Shown here in pieces: positions 35,843-44,003 of a stretch of 64,000 bases of DNA; positions within the stretch are counted from its first letter, which is position 1, and each line of letters starts with the position of its first letter. The notes beneath the pieces were generated by a model. That model did no database searches. It was not told where the DNA came from and saw only the letters and a list, made by a program, of their open reading frames with translations. The stretch is from Erythrobacter sp. QSSC1-22B (GTDB lineage: Bacteria; Pseudomonadota; Alphaproteobacteria; Sphingomonadales; Sphingomonadaceae): assembly GCF_001678665.1 (NCBI RefSeq), contig NZ_LZRP01000009.1, forward strand, positions 1 to 64,000, read 5' to 3'. The position numbers and the translations under genes were made by a program.

Positions 35843-36067
35843 ATGCCCCGAGTCTCGCGCCCGCATCCGCCCACCGCTTCCGAGCAGCTTGAACGGCTGC
35901 TTGGGAAGCCGTGGCCGTTTCCGGGCCGTCCGCCGAAGCACGACGTGGAGGCTTGGACCGTCACCGATGACTGGCCCGATCGCGTGCCGGTCACCCAGGC
36001 CGAGGTGGAGGTATTCGAGGCGTGGTTTGGCGACCTGTTCGACGAGATGTGCGGGCCGTGCCGATGA
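35843..36067 (+). CDS. Small acidic hypothetical protein upstream of recombinase
   Basis: The 74-aa frame (starts MPRVSRPHPPTASEQLERLL, ends FGDLFDEMCGPCR) ends 18 bp before the recombinase and is on the same strand. The ordered composition (helical, Trp- and acid-rich second half, VPVTQAEVEVFEAWF) suggests a real protein. I recognise no family. By position it may act with the recombinase, for instance as a directionality factor; this is a guess. Confidence 0.6.
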   Translation: MPRVSRPHPPTASEQLERLLGKPWPFPGRPPKHDVEAWTVTDDWPDRVPVTQAEVEVFEAWFGDLFDEMCGPCR

Positions 36068-36085
36068 TGTGAGGAGTTTGCCGTC

Positions 36086-37720
36086 ATGACCGTGCCGCTA
36101 CGCGCCGCCCTTTATCTGCGCGTCTCGACCGCGCGGCAGGCCGAGCATGATGTGTCGATCCCCGACCAGCGTAAGCAGGGCGAAGCCTATTGCACGGCGC
36201 GCGGCTACCAGCTTGTCGAGACATTCGTGGACGCGGGCGCATCCGCGACCAACGACCGCCGCCCCGAGTTCCAGCAGATGATCGAGGCCGGGACGGCCAA
36301 ACCCGCGCCGTTCGAGGTCGTGGTGGTCCATTCGTTCAGCCGCTTCTTCCGCGACCATTTCGAGCTGGAGTTCTACGTCCGCAAGCTGGCGAAGAACGGC
36401 ATCCGCCTGTTGTCGATCACCCAGGAGATGGGCGACGACCCGATGCATGTGATGATGCGTCAGATCATGGCGCTGTTCGACGAGTACCAATCCAAGGAGA
36501 ACGCCAAGCACGTCCTTCGCGCCTTGAAGGAAAATGCGCGGCAGGGCTTCTGGAACGGCTCGCTCCCGCCGATCGGCTACCGTGTCGTCGCCGCCGAACA
36601 GCGCGGGGCGAAGATCAAGAAGAAGCTGGAGATCGACCCGCTGCACGCTGACACCGTGCGGCTGGCGTTTCGGCTTGCGCTGGAGGGCGACGGCACATCC
36701 GGCCCGATGGGGGTCAAATCGATCACCAAGCACCTGAACGAACGCCGCATCTTCACCCGCGACGGCGGGCGTTGGGGGATCGGCACCGTCCACCGGATGC
36801 TGACGCGCAAAACCTACATCGGTCGGCACGAGTTCAACCGGCGAATGAAGAACGGGGAGAACAAGCCGGACGAGGAGGTCATCCCCGTTGCGGTGCCGCC
36901 GATCATCGACCAGACGACGTTCGACGCCGTGCAGGCGCGCATGAAGGCCAGGAACCCGAAGGTGACGCCGCCGCAGGTGGTCGGCGGTCCAACGCTCCTT
37001 ACCGGCCTAATCCATTGTGCCAAGTGCGGTGGAGCCATGACCATCCGCACCGGCAAGGGCGGTCGCTATCGCTATTACACTTGCTCGACCAAGGCCCGGC
37101 AGGGACCGACCGCCTGTACCGGCATGACCGTTCCTATGGAAAAGCTGGACGCGCTGGTCGCCGGGCATCTTGAGGATCGGCTGCTTGACCCGGCCAGACT
37201 CGAAGAGGTGCTGGCAACAGTCCTCGACCGGCGGCAAGAGCGCACCGAGCGCCGCCGCGATCACATCGCTGAATTGAACAAGCGCGCAACCGAGACCGAC
37301 CTACGCCTCAAGCGGCTTTACGACGCCATCGAGAGCGGCGTCGCCGACCTCGATGACCCGGACCTCAAGGACCGCATCGCCAACCTCAAGGCCATCCGCG
37401 ACCAATCCCGTGTCGATGCCGACCGCGCATCGGCCATGCTGGAAAGCGCGGGCCAGAAGGCGATCACCGCGCCAATGCTCGCCAAGTTCGCACAGACCGC
37501 CCGCCAGCGGATGCGACTGCCCGGCGGCGGCTACCGACGCGACCATCTCCGCGCGCTCGCGCAGCGCGTCGAGGTCAACGATGGCGAGGTTCGCATTATG
37601 GGATCGAAAAGCGACCTGTTACGGACGCTCGCCGCCGCAGGCGGGGCAGGAACGCTGCCGGGCGCAGTGCCCAGCTTTGTTCCGAAGTGGCGGAGCGGGT
37701 GGGATTCGAACCCACGATGA
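36086..37720 (+). CDS. Large serine recombinase next to tRNA-Ser
   Basis: The 544-aa enzyme has the resolvase domain (ALYLRVSTARQ, nucleophile S14; VVVHSFSRFFRDHFE), the recombinase domain (GSLPPIGYRVVA, MLTRKTYIGRHEFN), a zinc ribbon (CAKCGGAM ... YYTCSTKARQGPTAC) and a C-terminal coiled coil (about 385-480). The last residues WRSGWDSNPR are read from the tRNA-Ser 3' end, showing that the element integrated in the tRNA gene and that the stop codon comes from the target. It is probably the integrase of the relaxase-HigBA element. Confidence 0.92.
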   Translation: MTVPLRAALYLRVSTARQAEHDVSIPDQRKQGEAYCTARGYQLVETFVDAGASATNDRRPEFQQMIEAGTAKPAPFEVVVVHSFSRFFRDHFELEFYVRKLAKNGIRLLSITQEMGDDPMHVMMRQIMALFDEYQSKENAKHVLRALKENARQGFWNGSLPPIGYRVVAAEQRGAKIKKKLEIDPLHADTVRLAFRLALEGDGTSGPMGVKSITKHLNERRIFTRDGGRWGIGTVHRMLTRKTYIGRHEFNRRMKNGENKPDEEVIPVAVPPIIDQTTFDAVQARMKARNPKVTPPQVVGGPTLLTGLIHCAKCGGAMTIRTGKGGRYRYYTCSTKARQGPTACTGMTVPMEKLDALVAGHLEDRLLDPARLEEVLATVLDRRQERTERRRDHIAELNKRATETDLRLKRLYDAIESGVADLDDPDLKDRIANLKAIRDQSRVDADRASAMLESAGQKAITAPMLAKFAQTARQRMRLPGGGYRRDHLRALAQRVEVNDGEVRIMGSKSDLLRTLAAAGGAGTLPGAVPSFVPKWRSGWDSNPR

Positions 37721-37778
37721 GCTTTTGACCCATACACACTTTCCAGGCGTGCGCCTTCGACCACTCGGCCACCGCTCC
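37688..37778 (-). tRNA. tRNA-Ser (anticodon GGA)
   Basis: On the minus strand the 91-nt gene has acceptor arm GGAGCGG ... CCGCTCC G CCA (CCA encoded), D-arm GGCCGAGTGG, anticodon loop CTGGAAA with anticodon GGA, a long class II variable arm and the T-loop GGTTCGAATCC. Its 3' end (37688-37722) overlaps the end of the recombinase gene on the other strand, so the integration left the tRNA intact. Confidence 0.95.
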
Positions 37779-37948
37779 GCACCCGGCTTGGGAAGGCGCG
37801 CCTCTAGCCCGCTTGATTGGCTTGCGCAAGGCATGCGCTGAGGGTCGGCCGCGCGATCTCGGCGGGGCCAGCTCGTGCCTGCCACGGCTCCTTGGCTAGG
37901 CCGGCATTCGCGATTGTGCGGCGCCGCGTTCCGTGCCAGCCTCGCGCC

Positions 37949-38944
37949 ATGATCAGAACCGCCGCATCCGCGCTCGCCGCCCTCGCGCTCACGCTCCCGC
38001 TCGCTGCGCAGGAGGCGCCCGCACCGAACGCGGCATCGCCGGGCGAGATCGTCGCTGCGGCCACGCCGCAGGACTGGACCCGCATTGCGCCCGACGACCT
38101 GCTGGTGATGGTGCTGGCGCCCGCCGCCGACGGCACCGCGCGCGATGTCGTCATCCAGCTGATGCCACCGCCGTTCTCGCAAGGCTGGGTCGACAATATC
38201 CGCACGCTCGCCCGCGCAGGCTGGTACGACGGGATCAGCATCAACCGGGTGCAGGACAATTACGTCGTCCAGTGGGGCGATCCGAATCACGACAATCCTG
38301 AGGCCGATGGTCCGGCGAAGCCGTTGCCCGAGGGGCTGCGGGTGATGGAGGAAGGCGATTATGTCCATGTCATTCGCGCTGCCGGACCGGATGAAGACAA
38401 CATTATCCTGTGGCACCCGAAACCCGATCTTGTTGATAGTTATGCCGGCAGCGCGACTTTCGACAAGGGTTGGCCGATCGGTATTGAAATCGCCGACCGG
38501 ACGAAGGTGCTCAGGCGGTGGCCCGTCCATTGTTACGGCATGGTCGGCGTCGGCCGCGGCTACTCCCCCGATGCCGGGTCGGGCGCGGAACTCTACACGG
38601 TGATCGGCCATGCGCCACGGCACCTCGACCGCAACATCGCACTGGTCGGGCGCGTGGTGGAGGGGATCGAGCATCTTTCGAGCCTGCCCCGCGGGAAGGG
38701 TGCGCTCGGGTTCTATGAAGACCCGGCCAAGCGCATCCCGATCCGGTCGATCCGGATCGCCAGCGACCTGCCCGCCAGCGAACAACCCCGCTTCGAATAT
38801 CTCTCCACCGAGAGCGAAGCCTTCGGCCGCTATGCCGAAGCACGCGCCAATCGCCGCGATCCCTTCTTCATAGCGCCCGCAGGCGGCGCCGATATCTGCA
38901 ATATTCCTGTCCCGGTACGACGCGTGATACCAGCAGGCGAATAG
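37949..38944 (+). CDS. Secreted cyclophilin-type peptidylprolyl isomerase
   Basis: A signal peptide (MIRTAASALAALALTLPLAA) is followed by a cyclophilin domain that begins RDVVIQLMPPPFSQGWVDNI. Recognisable parts are YDGISINRVQDNYVVQWGDP and GMVGVGRGYSPDAGSGAELYTVIG. The protein, 331 aa, has a longer middle insertion than simple PpiA and ends in a Cys/Pro-containing tail, as in sphingomonad homologues. It assists folding in the periplasm. ATG 37949 is chosen for the signal peptide; upstream frame up to 37817 looks non-coding. Confidence 0.85.
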   Translation: MIRTAASALAALALTLPLAAQEAPAPNAASPGEIVAAATPQDWTRIAPDDLLVMVLAPAADGTARDVVIQLMPPPFSQGWVDNIRTLARAGWYDGISINRVQDNYVVQWGDPNHDNPEADGPAKPLPEGLRVMEEGDYVHVIRAAGPDEDNIILWHPKPDLVDSYAGSATFDKGWPIGIEIADRTKVLRRWPVHCYGMVGVGRGYSPDAGSGAELYTVIGHAPRHLDRNIALVGRVVEGIEHLSSLPRGKGALGFYEDPAKRIPIRSIRIASDLPASEQPRFEYLSTESEAFGRYAEARANRRDPFFIAPAGGADICNIPVPVRRVIPAGE

Positions 38945-38957
38945 CGTTTAGCCTCGC

Positions 38958-39317
38958 CTAGAGTCGCTCCATCAATTCGATCCGGTTGCCGAAGGGATCG
39001 CTGATGAACAGGCGGGTGTAGCCTTCGATCGCCTCGCCATCGCGGACCGTGACGCCGGCCTCGTCGAGCTTCGTGCGCAGACCCGCCAGATCATCGACCA
39101 GCAGCGCGGGATGCGCTTTCATTGCCGGACGAAACTCGCGGTCGATGCCGATATGGAGGCGCAGCGACCCGCCTTCGAACCAGCAGCCCTCGGGCGCCAG
39201 GGTTGCGGGCTTCGGCACCTCGCGCATCTCAAGCAATCCGACGTAGAATTTTCGGGCCTCTGCCTCACCGTTCGCCGGAATGGCGAGCTGGACATGGTCG
39301 AGTCCGATTACGCCCAC
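38958..39317 (-). CDS. Glyoxalase/VOC superfamily protein
   Basis: The 119-aa single VOC domain reads GLDHVQLAIPANGEAEARKF, FEGGSLRLHIGIDREF, KAHPALLVDDLAGLR and DPFGNRIELMERL, with metal-ligand positions H and E. The substrate is unknown. It starts at GTG 39317, whose G is also the last base of the Rsh stop (TAGTG), so it is translationally coupled to rsh. Confidence 0.85.
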   Translation of the reverse strand: MGVIGLDHVQLAIPANGEAEARKFYVGLLEMREVPKPATLAPEGCWFEGGSLRLHIGIDREFRPAMKAHPALLVDDLAGLRTKLDEAGVTVRDGEAIEGYTRLFISDPFGNRIELMERL

Positions 39318-41401
39318 TAAACCCGCTCGGCCTGCGCGATGGCATCGCTGGCGCGCAGGGCGCTGACAATGCGGTTGAGGTGGCCCAGATCCTGCACCTC
39401 GAGATCGATATCGTAACCGGCGAAGGGCGGATCGTTCTGAACCTGTTCGAGCGCGCGGACATTGGCGTGGTTCTGCGCGAAGATACCCGCCGCCTCGGCC
39501 AGTGTGCCCGGTCTGTCGTAAAGCGTCATGCGCAGGCGCCCCACCGCGCCCGCCGCGCGCTTGCCCCACGACAGGTCGAGCCAGTCGGAATCGATCCCGC
39601 TAGCCAGTTCGTGGCATTCGATGGTGTGGACCTCGACCTTCTCGCCCGTCCTGCGGGTGCCGACGATCCGGTCGCCCGGGATCGGGTGGCAGCATTCCGC
39701 GAGTGTATAGGCCACACCGGGGGTCAGCCCGCGGATCGAAATTTGCCGCTTGCCCCATTCGGGAGTGTCGGGGAGCGCCTCGGTGCAACCCGGGACCAGC
39801 GCCTCCATGACGTCGCGATCCTCGATCTCGGCAGCACCGATCGCATAATAGAGGTCGTCGTCCTCTTCCATGTCGAGCCGTTCGAGCGCCTTCTTGAGCG
39901 CCTTCTTGCCGACCCTGGCAGGAACCCGGCTGGCGATCTCGTCGAACAGCTTCTGGCCGATCTCGGCAACTTCGGCGCGTTCCTTGAGCCGCACCGCGCG
40001 GCGAATCGCGGCGCGCGCCTTGCCGGTGACGACATAGCCGAGCCAGGACAGTTGCGGCTCGGCGCTGTTGCCCTTGACGATCTCGACGACATCGCCATTC
40101 GCCAGCGGGGTGCGCAGCGGCATGTGCCGCCCGTTGATCTTGGCACCCACCGTCTGCGCGCCGAGATCGGTATGGACCGCAAACGCGAAATCGACCGGGG
40201 TTGCGCCCTTGGGAAGCTGGAACAGCCCGCCCTTGGGGGTGAAGGCGAAGATGCGGTCCTGATAGATCGCCATCCTTGTGTGCTCGAGCAGTTCCTCGGC
40301 ATCGTGGCTGGCATCGACGATCTCGATCAAATCGCGCAGCCAGCCGACCTGTCCGTCAGGGCGGTTGCCCTGCTTGTAGGCCCAGTGCGCAGCAAACCCG
40401 AATTCGTTGAGCCGGTGCATCTCGCGGGTGCGGATCTGGACCTCCACCCGCATCGAATTCTCGTACATCAGCGAGGTGTGCAGCGAACGGTAGCCATTGG
40501 TCTTGGGGGTCGAGATGTAGTCCTTGAACTTGCCCGGCAGGAACTGCCAGGTGCGGTGCAGGACCCCCAGCGCGCGATAGCAGTCGTTCTCGTCCTCGGT
40601 GAGGACGCGGAAGGCCATGATATCGGTCACCTGTTCGAAACTGACATGGCGCTCGGCCATCTTGCGCCAGATCGAATAGGGATGCTTTTCGCGCCCGCTG
40701 ACCTCGACCTGCAACCCGGCTTCGGCCAGCGCCTGCTTCATCGCCAGCGCGATCGCATCGACCTGCCCGCCGTCCTGCGCGCGCAGTTGCGACAGCCGCT
40801 TGGCGATGGTTTCATAGGCTTCGGGTTCGAGCTGTTCGAAGGCGAGCAGCTGCATCTCGCGCATGTATTCGTACATCCCGACCCGCTCCGCCAGCGGGGC
40901 GTAGATATCCATCGTCTCGCGGGCGATGCGCTGGCGTTTCTCGGGCTTCTTGATGAAATGCAGCGTGCGCATATTGTGCAGCCGGTCGCCCAGCTTGACC
41001 AGCAGCACGCGAATATCCTCGCTCATCGCCAGCAGGAACTTGCGCAAATTCTCGGCCGCGCGCTCGTTCTCGGGCATCTGCTCGATCCGGGAGAGCTTGG
41101 TCACCCCGTCGACCAGCCGCGCGATTTCGGGGCCGAAATTGGCCTCGATATCCTCGATGGTGGCGAGCGTGTCCTCGACCGTGTCGTGGAGCAGCGCGGT
41201 GGCGATGGTTTCCTGATCGAGCTTGAGATCGGTCATCAGCCCGGCGACCTCGACCGGATGGCTGAAATAGGGGTCGCCCGAGGCGCGGGTCTGGGTGCCG
41301 TGCTTCTGCACGGTGTAGACATAGGCGCGATTGAGCATCGCCTCGTCGGCGTCGGGATCGTATTCCTTGACCCGTTCTACAAGTTCATATTGGCGCAGCA
41401 T
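39317..41401 (-). CDS. rsh: Bifunctional (p)ppGpp synthetase/hydrolase (RelA/SpoT)
   Basis: The 694-aa enzyme has the HD hydrolase domain intact (FSHPVEVAGL, ALLHDTVEDT, KLGDRLHNMRTL), the synthetase domain (GREKHPYSIWRKM, IMAFRVLTEDENDCY, TPKTNGYRSLHTSLM, EVQIRTREMH), TGS (DRIFAFTPKGGLFQLPKGAT), a helical and Cys-containing conserved domain (YTLAECCHPIPGDRIVG) and a C-terminal ACT domain (LRMTLYDRPGTLAEAAGIFA). It makes and degrades the stringent-response alarmone; most alphaproteobacteria have this single long Rsh. Confidence 0.96.
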   Translation of the reverse strand: MLRQYELVERVKEYDPDADEAMLNRAYVYTVQKHGTQTRASGDPYFSHPVEVAGLMTDLKLDQETIATALLHDTVEDTLATIEDIEANFGPEIARLVDGVTKLSRIEQMPENERAAENLRKFLLAMSEDIRVLLVKLGDRLHNMRTLHFIKKPEKRQRIARETMDIYAPLAERVGMYEYMREMQLLAFEQLEPEAYETIAKRLSQLRAQDGGQVDAIALAMKQALAEAGLQVEVSGREKHPYSIWRKMAERHVSFEQVTDIMAFRVLTEDENDCYRALGVLHRTWQFLPGKFKDYISTPKTNGYRSLHTSLMYENSMRVEVQIRTREMHRLNEFGFAAHWAYKQGNRPDGQVGWLRDLIEIVDASHDAEELLEHTRMAIYQDRIFAFTPKGGLFQLPKGATPVDFAFAVHTDLGAQTVGAKINGRHMPLRTPLANGDVVEIVKGNSAEPQLSWLGYVVTGKARAAIRRAVRLKERAEVAEIGQKLFDEIASRVPARVGKKALKKALERLDMEEDDDLYYAIGAAEIEDRDVMEALVPGCTEALPDTPEWGKRQISIRGLTPGVAYTLAECCHPIPGDRIVGTRRTGEKVEVHTIECHELASGIDSDWLDLSWGKRAAGAVGRLRMTLYDRPGTLAEAAGIFAQNHANVRALEQVQNDPPFAGYDIDLEVQDLGHLNRIVSALRASDAIAQAERV

Positions 41402-41491
41402 AGCCGATCAACCTGTGGGCGAACGGGCCGTTTTGCAATCAAATAAGCCGGGCAAATACGCTTGGCCAATGCGCCGAGCAATTGCGCCGGG

Positions 41492-42358
41492 TCAGGTCCA
41501 GACAGCCTCGGGCGGCAGGCTCATCAGGATCGCATCGATATTGCCGCCGGTCTTGAGCCCGAACAGCGTGCCGCGATCGTAGACCAGATTGAACTCGGCA
41601 TAGCGGCCGCGCCATTCGAGCTGGGTGAGCTTGTCGGCTTGGGTAAAATCGCTCTCCATCCGGCGGCGGACGAGCCTGGGGAAGATGTCGAGAAAAGCTT
41701 CGCCGACATCCTTGGTGAACCCGAAATTGCGCTCGAAAGCGGCGGCGTCGGGGCATTCGAGATGGTCGTAGAAGATTCCCCCGACCCCGCGATGGACACC
41801 GCGATGGGGGATGTAGAAATAGTCATCCGCCCATTTGGAAAAGCGCTCGTAATAGGTCGGGTTGTGCGCGGCGCAGGTGGCGCGGAAGCGGGCGTGGAAA
41901 TCCTCGGTGTCCTGCGCATAGGGGATCGGCGGGTTGAGATCTGCCCCGCCCCCGAACCAGGATTTGCCGGTGACGAGGAACCGCGTGTTCATATGCACCG
42001 CGGGCACATGCGGGTTCGCCATATGCGCCACGAGGCTGATCCCGGTGGCGCAGAAGCCCGGATCCTCGGCGGTGGCGCCGTTGATCGTCCCGGCGAATTC
42101 GGGCGCGAAATTGCCGCGCACGGTCGAGACGTTGACCCCGACCTTCTCGAAGACCTTGCCCTTCATCAATCCGCGGGTGCCGCCGCCGGGATCGTCATTG
42201 CCCTCTTCCTCGCGCTGCCATGGCGCATAATCGAAAGCCGCGTCCGAACCCGCCTCGCGCTCGATGGCCTCGAATTCGGCGCAGATCGCATCTCGCAATT
42301 GCTCGAACCACTGGCGGGCCTGCTCGGTCTGGTCGGTCGCATCGGTCGCATCGGTCAT
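41492..42358 (-). CDS. hemF: Oxygen-dependent coproporphyrinogen-III oxidase
   Basis: HemF decarboxylates coproporphyrinogen III to protoporphyrinogen IX with O2, a heme (and bacteriochlorophyll) precursor step. Diagnostic blocks are TRGLMKGKVFEKVGVNVS, HMNTRFLVTG, WFGGGADLNPPIPY, FYIPHRGVHRGVGGIFYDHL and EWRGRYAEFNLVYDRGTLFG. The start is ATG 42358 (MTDATDATDQTEQAR, 288 aa), with a GGTCGCATC repeat just before it in the DNA. It is divergent from the phosphoesterase gene. Confidence 0.95.
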   Translation of the reverse strand: MTDATDATDQTEQARQWFEQLRDAICAEFEAIEREAGSDAAFDYAPWQREEEGNDDPGGGTRGLMKGKVFEKVGVNVSTVRGNFAPEFAGTINGATAEDPGFCATGISLVAHMANPHVPAVHMNTRFLVTGKSWFGGGADLNPPIPYAQDTEDFHARFRATCAAHNPTYYERFSKWADDYFYIPHRGVHRGVGGIFYDHLECPDAAAFERNFGFTKDVGEAFLDIFPRLVRRRMESDFTQADKLTQLEWRGRYAEFNLVYDRGTLFGLKTGGNIDAILMSLPPEAVWT

Positions 42359-42403
42359 GTGCGAAGCCTTGCCATCGTCCCGGCGCTGCGGCAATAGCCT
42401 GGC

Positions 42404-43108
42404 ATGGTTCCCCTTTCGTTCGCCGGCCAGGAATGGCTCCTGACCAAGGGCCGTGCGCTCTACTGGCCGCGCGAGCGCGCCTTGCTGGTCGCCGATCTGC
42501 ATCTCGAAAAGGGCAGCTTCTTCGCGCGCCACGGTCAGATGGTCCCGCCCTACGACAGCCGCGAGACGCTGGAGCGCGTGGCGCTGGCGATTCGCGAGAC
42601 CGGCGCGCGCCGGGTGATCACGCTGGGGGACAATTTCCACGATTCGGATGGCTCGACCCGGCTCGAACAGCATGCCTGCGGGATGCTCGACGCGCTGACC
42701 AGCGCGGTCGACTGGGTCTGGATCACCGGCAACCACGATCCGGACATGGAAGCGCGCTGCGGCGGGACGCTGGCCGAGGAGCTGGAGATCGGCGGCGTGG
42801 TGCTGCGCCACCGCGCGAAAACCGGCGAGACCCGCCCGGAACTGTCGGGCCACTTTCATCCACGGCTGCAAGTGACCGTCCATCGCCGCCATATCCGCCG
42901 CCCATGCGCGGTGGTGAGCACCAGCGAGGCGCCCGATGGAACCGCATCGGGGCGGATGATCCTGCCCGCCTTCGGGGCCTATACCGGCGGGATGAACGCC
43001 GCCGACCCCGCCATCCTCGAAGCGCTCCAGCCCGCCGAGCGGATCGACGCGATGGTCCATGCCAGCGACCGTCTGGCGACCTTCCCCCTGTGGCGCCGGG
43101 CTGCGTAA
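42404..43108 (+). CDS. pdeM: PdeM-like metallophosphoesterase
   Basis: The 234-aa protein has the calcineurin-type metal motifs: VADLHLEKG, LGDNFHDSDG, WITGNHDPD and SGHFHPR. This spacing is that of the ligase-associated DNA damage response endonuclease PdeM. No ligD or lhr helicase gene is adjacent, so the family name rests on the motif arrangement and the role in repair is an inference. Confidence 0.85.
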   Translation: MVPLSFAGQEWLLTKGRALYWPRERALLVADLHLEKGSFFARHGQMVPPYDSRETLERVALAIRETGARRVITLGDNFHDSDGSTRLEQHACGMLDALTSAVDWVWITGNHDPDMEARCGGTLAEELEIGGVVLRHRAKTGETRPELSGHFHPRLQVTVHRRHIRRPCAVVSTSEAPDGTASGRMILPAFGAYTGGMNAADPAILEALQPAERIDAMVHASDRLATFPLWRRAA

Positions 43109-43220
43109 CCGCCACATTCAGGGACGAATCTGACGACCGCGCGCGGAATCCCCTTCCCTCGCGCGGGAACAATGCTTATTTGCGCCGCTTGAACTTTGTA
43201 ACCATTAAGGAGACAGCCCC

Positions 43221-43763
43221 ATAGCCCGTCCACCACGTCGTTCCATGCAGCCGCCGGTCAAGAGCGGTCCGCGATACGACACTTTCATTCAAGTTCCCAA
43301 GGTCCGCGTGATTGATCACGAAGGCGAGAACCTTGGCGTGATGTACACCCGCGAAGCGATGGAGCAGGCCAACGAAATCGGCCTCAATCTCGTCGAAGTG
43401 AGTCCCAATGCGGACCCGCCGGTGTGCAAGTTCCTCGATGTCGGCAAGCATCGCTACGAGGCGCAGAAAAAGGCCAATCTGGCGCGCAAGACGCAAAAGA
43501 CCCAGGACATCAAGGAAGTGAAGATGCGTCCCAACATCGACACCCATGATTACGAGGTGAAGATGCGCAACGTCACCAAGTTCATCGAGAACGGCGACAA
43601 GGTAAAGATCACCCTGCGCTTCCGTGGCCGCGAGATGGCGCATCAGCAATTGGGCATGGACCTGCTCAACCGCGTGCGCGACGATGTCGAGGAAATCGGC
43701 AAGGTCGAAGCCTTCCCGCGCCTCGAAGGCCGCCAGATGCTGATGGTGCTCTCGCCGCGCTGA
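43221..43763 (+). CDS. infC: Translation initiation factor IF-3, apparent AUA start
   Basis: IF-3 binds the 30S subunit and checks the start codon. Both domains are present ([20 protein letters not shown] and [20 protein letters not shown]; then [31 protein letters not shown]). A strong ribosome site TAAGGAGA (43206-43213) is followed after 7-8 bases by ATA at 43221, in frame: [16 protein letters not shown]. Starting there gives 180 aa, the E. coli length, while the first ATG (43245) has no ribosome site at all. Rare AUU/AUA starts allow IF-3 to limit its own synthesis; E. coli infC uses AUU. Confidence 0.92.
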   Translation: MARPPRRSMQPPVKSGPRYDTFIQVPKVRVIDHEGENLGVMYTREAMEQANEIGLNLVEVSPNADPPVCKFLDVGKHRYEAQKKANLARKTQKTQDIKEVKMRPNIDTHDYEVKMRNVTKFIENGDKVKITLRFRGREMAHQQLGMDLLNRVRDDVEEIGKVEAFPRLEGRQMLMVLSPR

Positions 43764-43769
43764 CCTTTC

Positions 43770-43795
43770 CGGCCGGATGCGACACACTCCGGCCG
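43770..43795 (+). terminator. Hairpin after infC
   Basis: CGGCCGGA and TCCGGCCG form an 8-bp stem with a 10-base loop, seven bases after the infC stop. There is no T run, so termination is uncertain. Confidence 0.45.
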
Positions 43796-43860
43796 ATTGG
43801 CTCCGGCCACCGGTTCTGCGTACCCGCTTTGCACCGCAGAGACCGTTGCTTAAGCGGTTG

Positions 43861-43980
43861 AATTCCGGCGCCCATGGGGATAATCGCCGGGCAATATTCG
43901 GCGTCGGCGGATAGGCGTTCCTGCGGAGGTTAGGAACGGATGCCCCGAGCGCTCTCCTGGCCCCCGCCTCCCTGGGGGCG
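43861..43980 (+). promoter_or_regulatory. Structured leader before the gamma-synthase-family gene (candidate RNA element)
   Basis: Three hairpins follow each other: CCGGCG/CGCCGG (43865-43890), GTTCCT/AGGAAC (43917-43937) with loop GCGGAGGTT, and GCCCCC/GGGGGC (43960-43979) with loop GCCTCCCT. The loops of the second and third hairpins contain GGAGG and CCTCC, which can pair with each other. It lies just before a sulfur amino-acid gene, where riboswitches are common, but it matches no riboswitch class I know. An alternative is that GGAGG is a ribosome site for ATG 43940, a frame without a plausible product. Confidence 0.4.
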
Positions 43981-44003
43981 ACTCGACAGGAAGGACTGCC
44001 GCA

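Noticed and set aside
39122..41446. A 774-codon plus-strand frame opposite rsh
   Set aside because: It is the antisense shadow of a high-GC gene; the minus strand holds all Rsh motifs.
43861..43980. Known SAM-II or SAM/SAH riboswitch before the gamma-synthase-family gene
   Set aside because: The conserved core sequences of those classes as I remember them are not present; only the hairpin pattern is suggestive.
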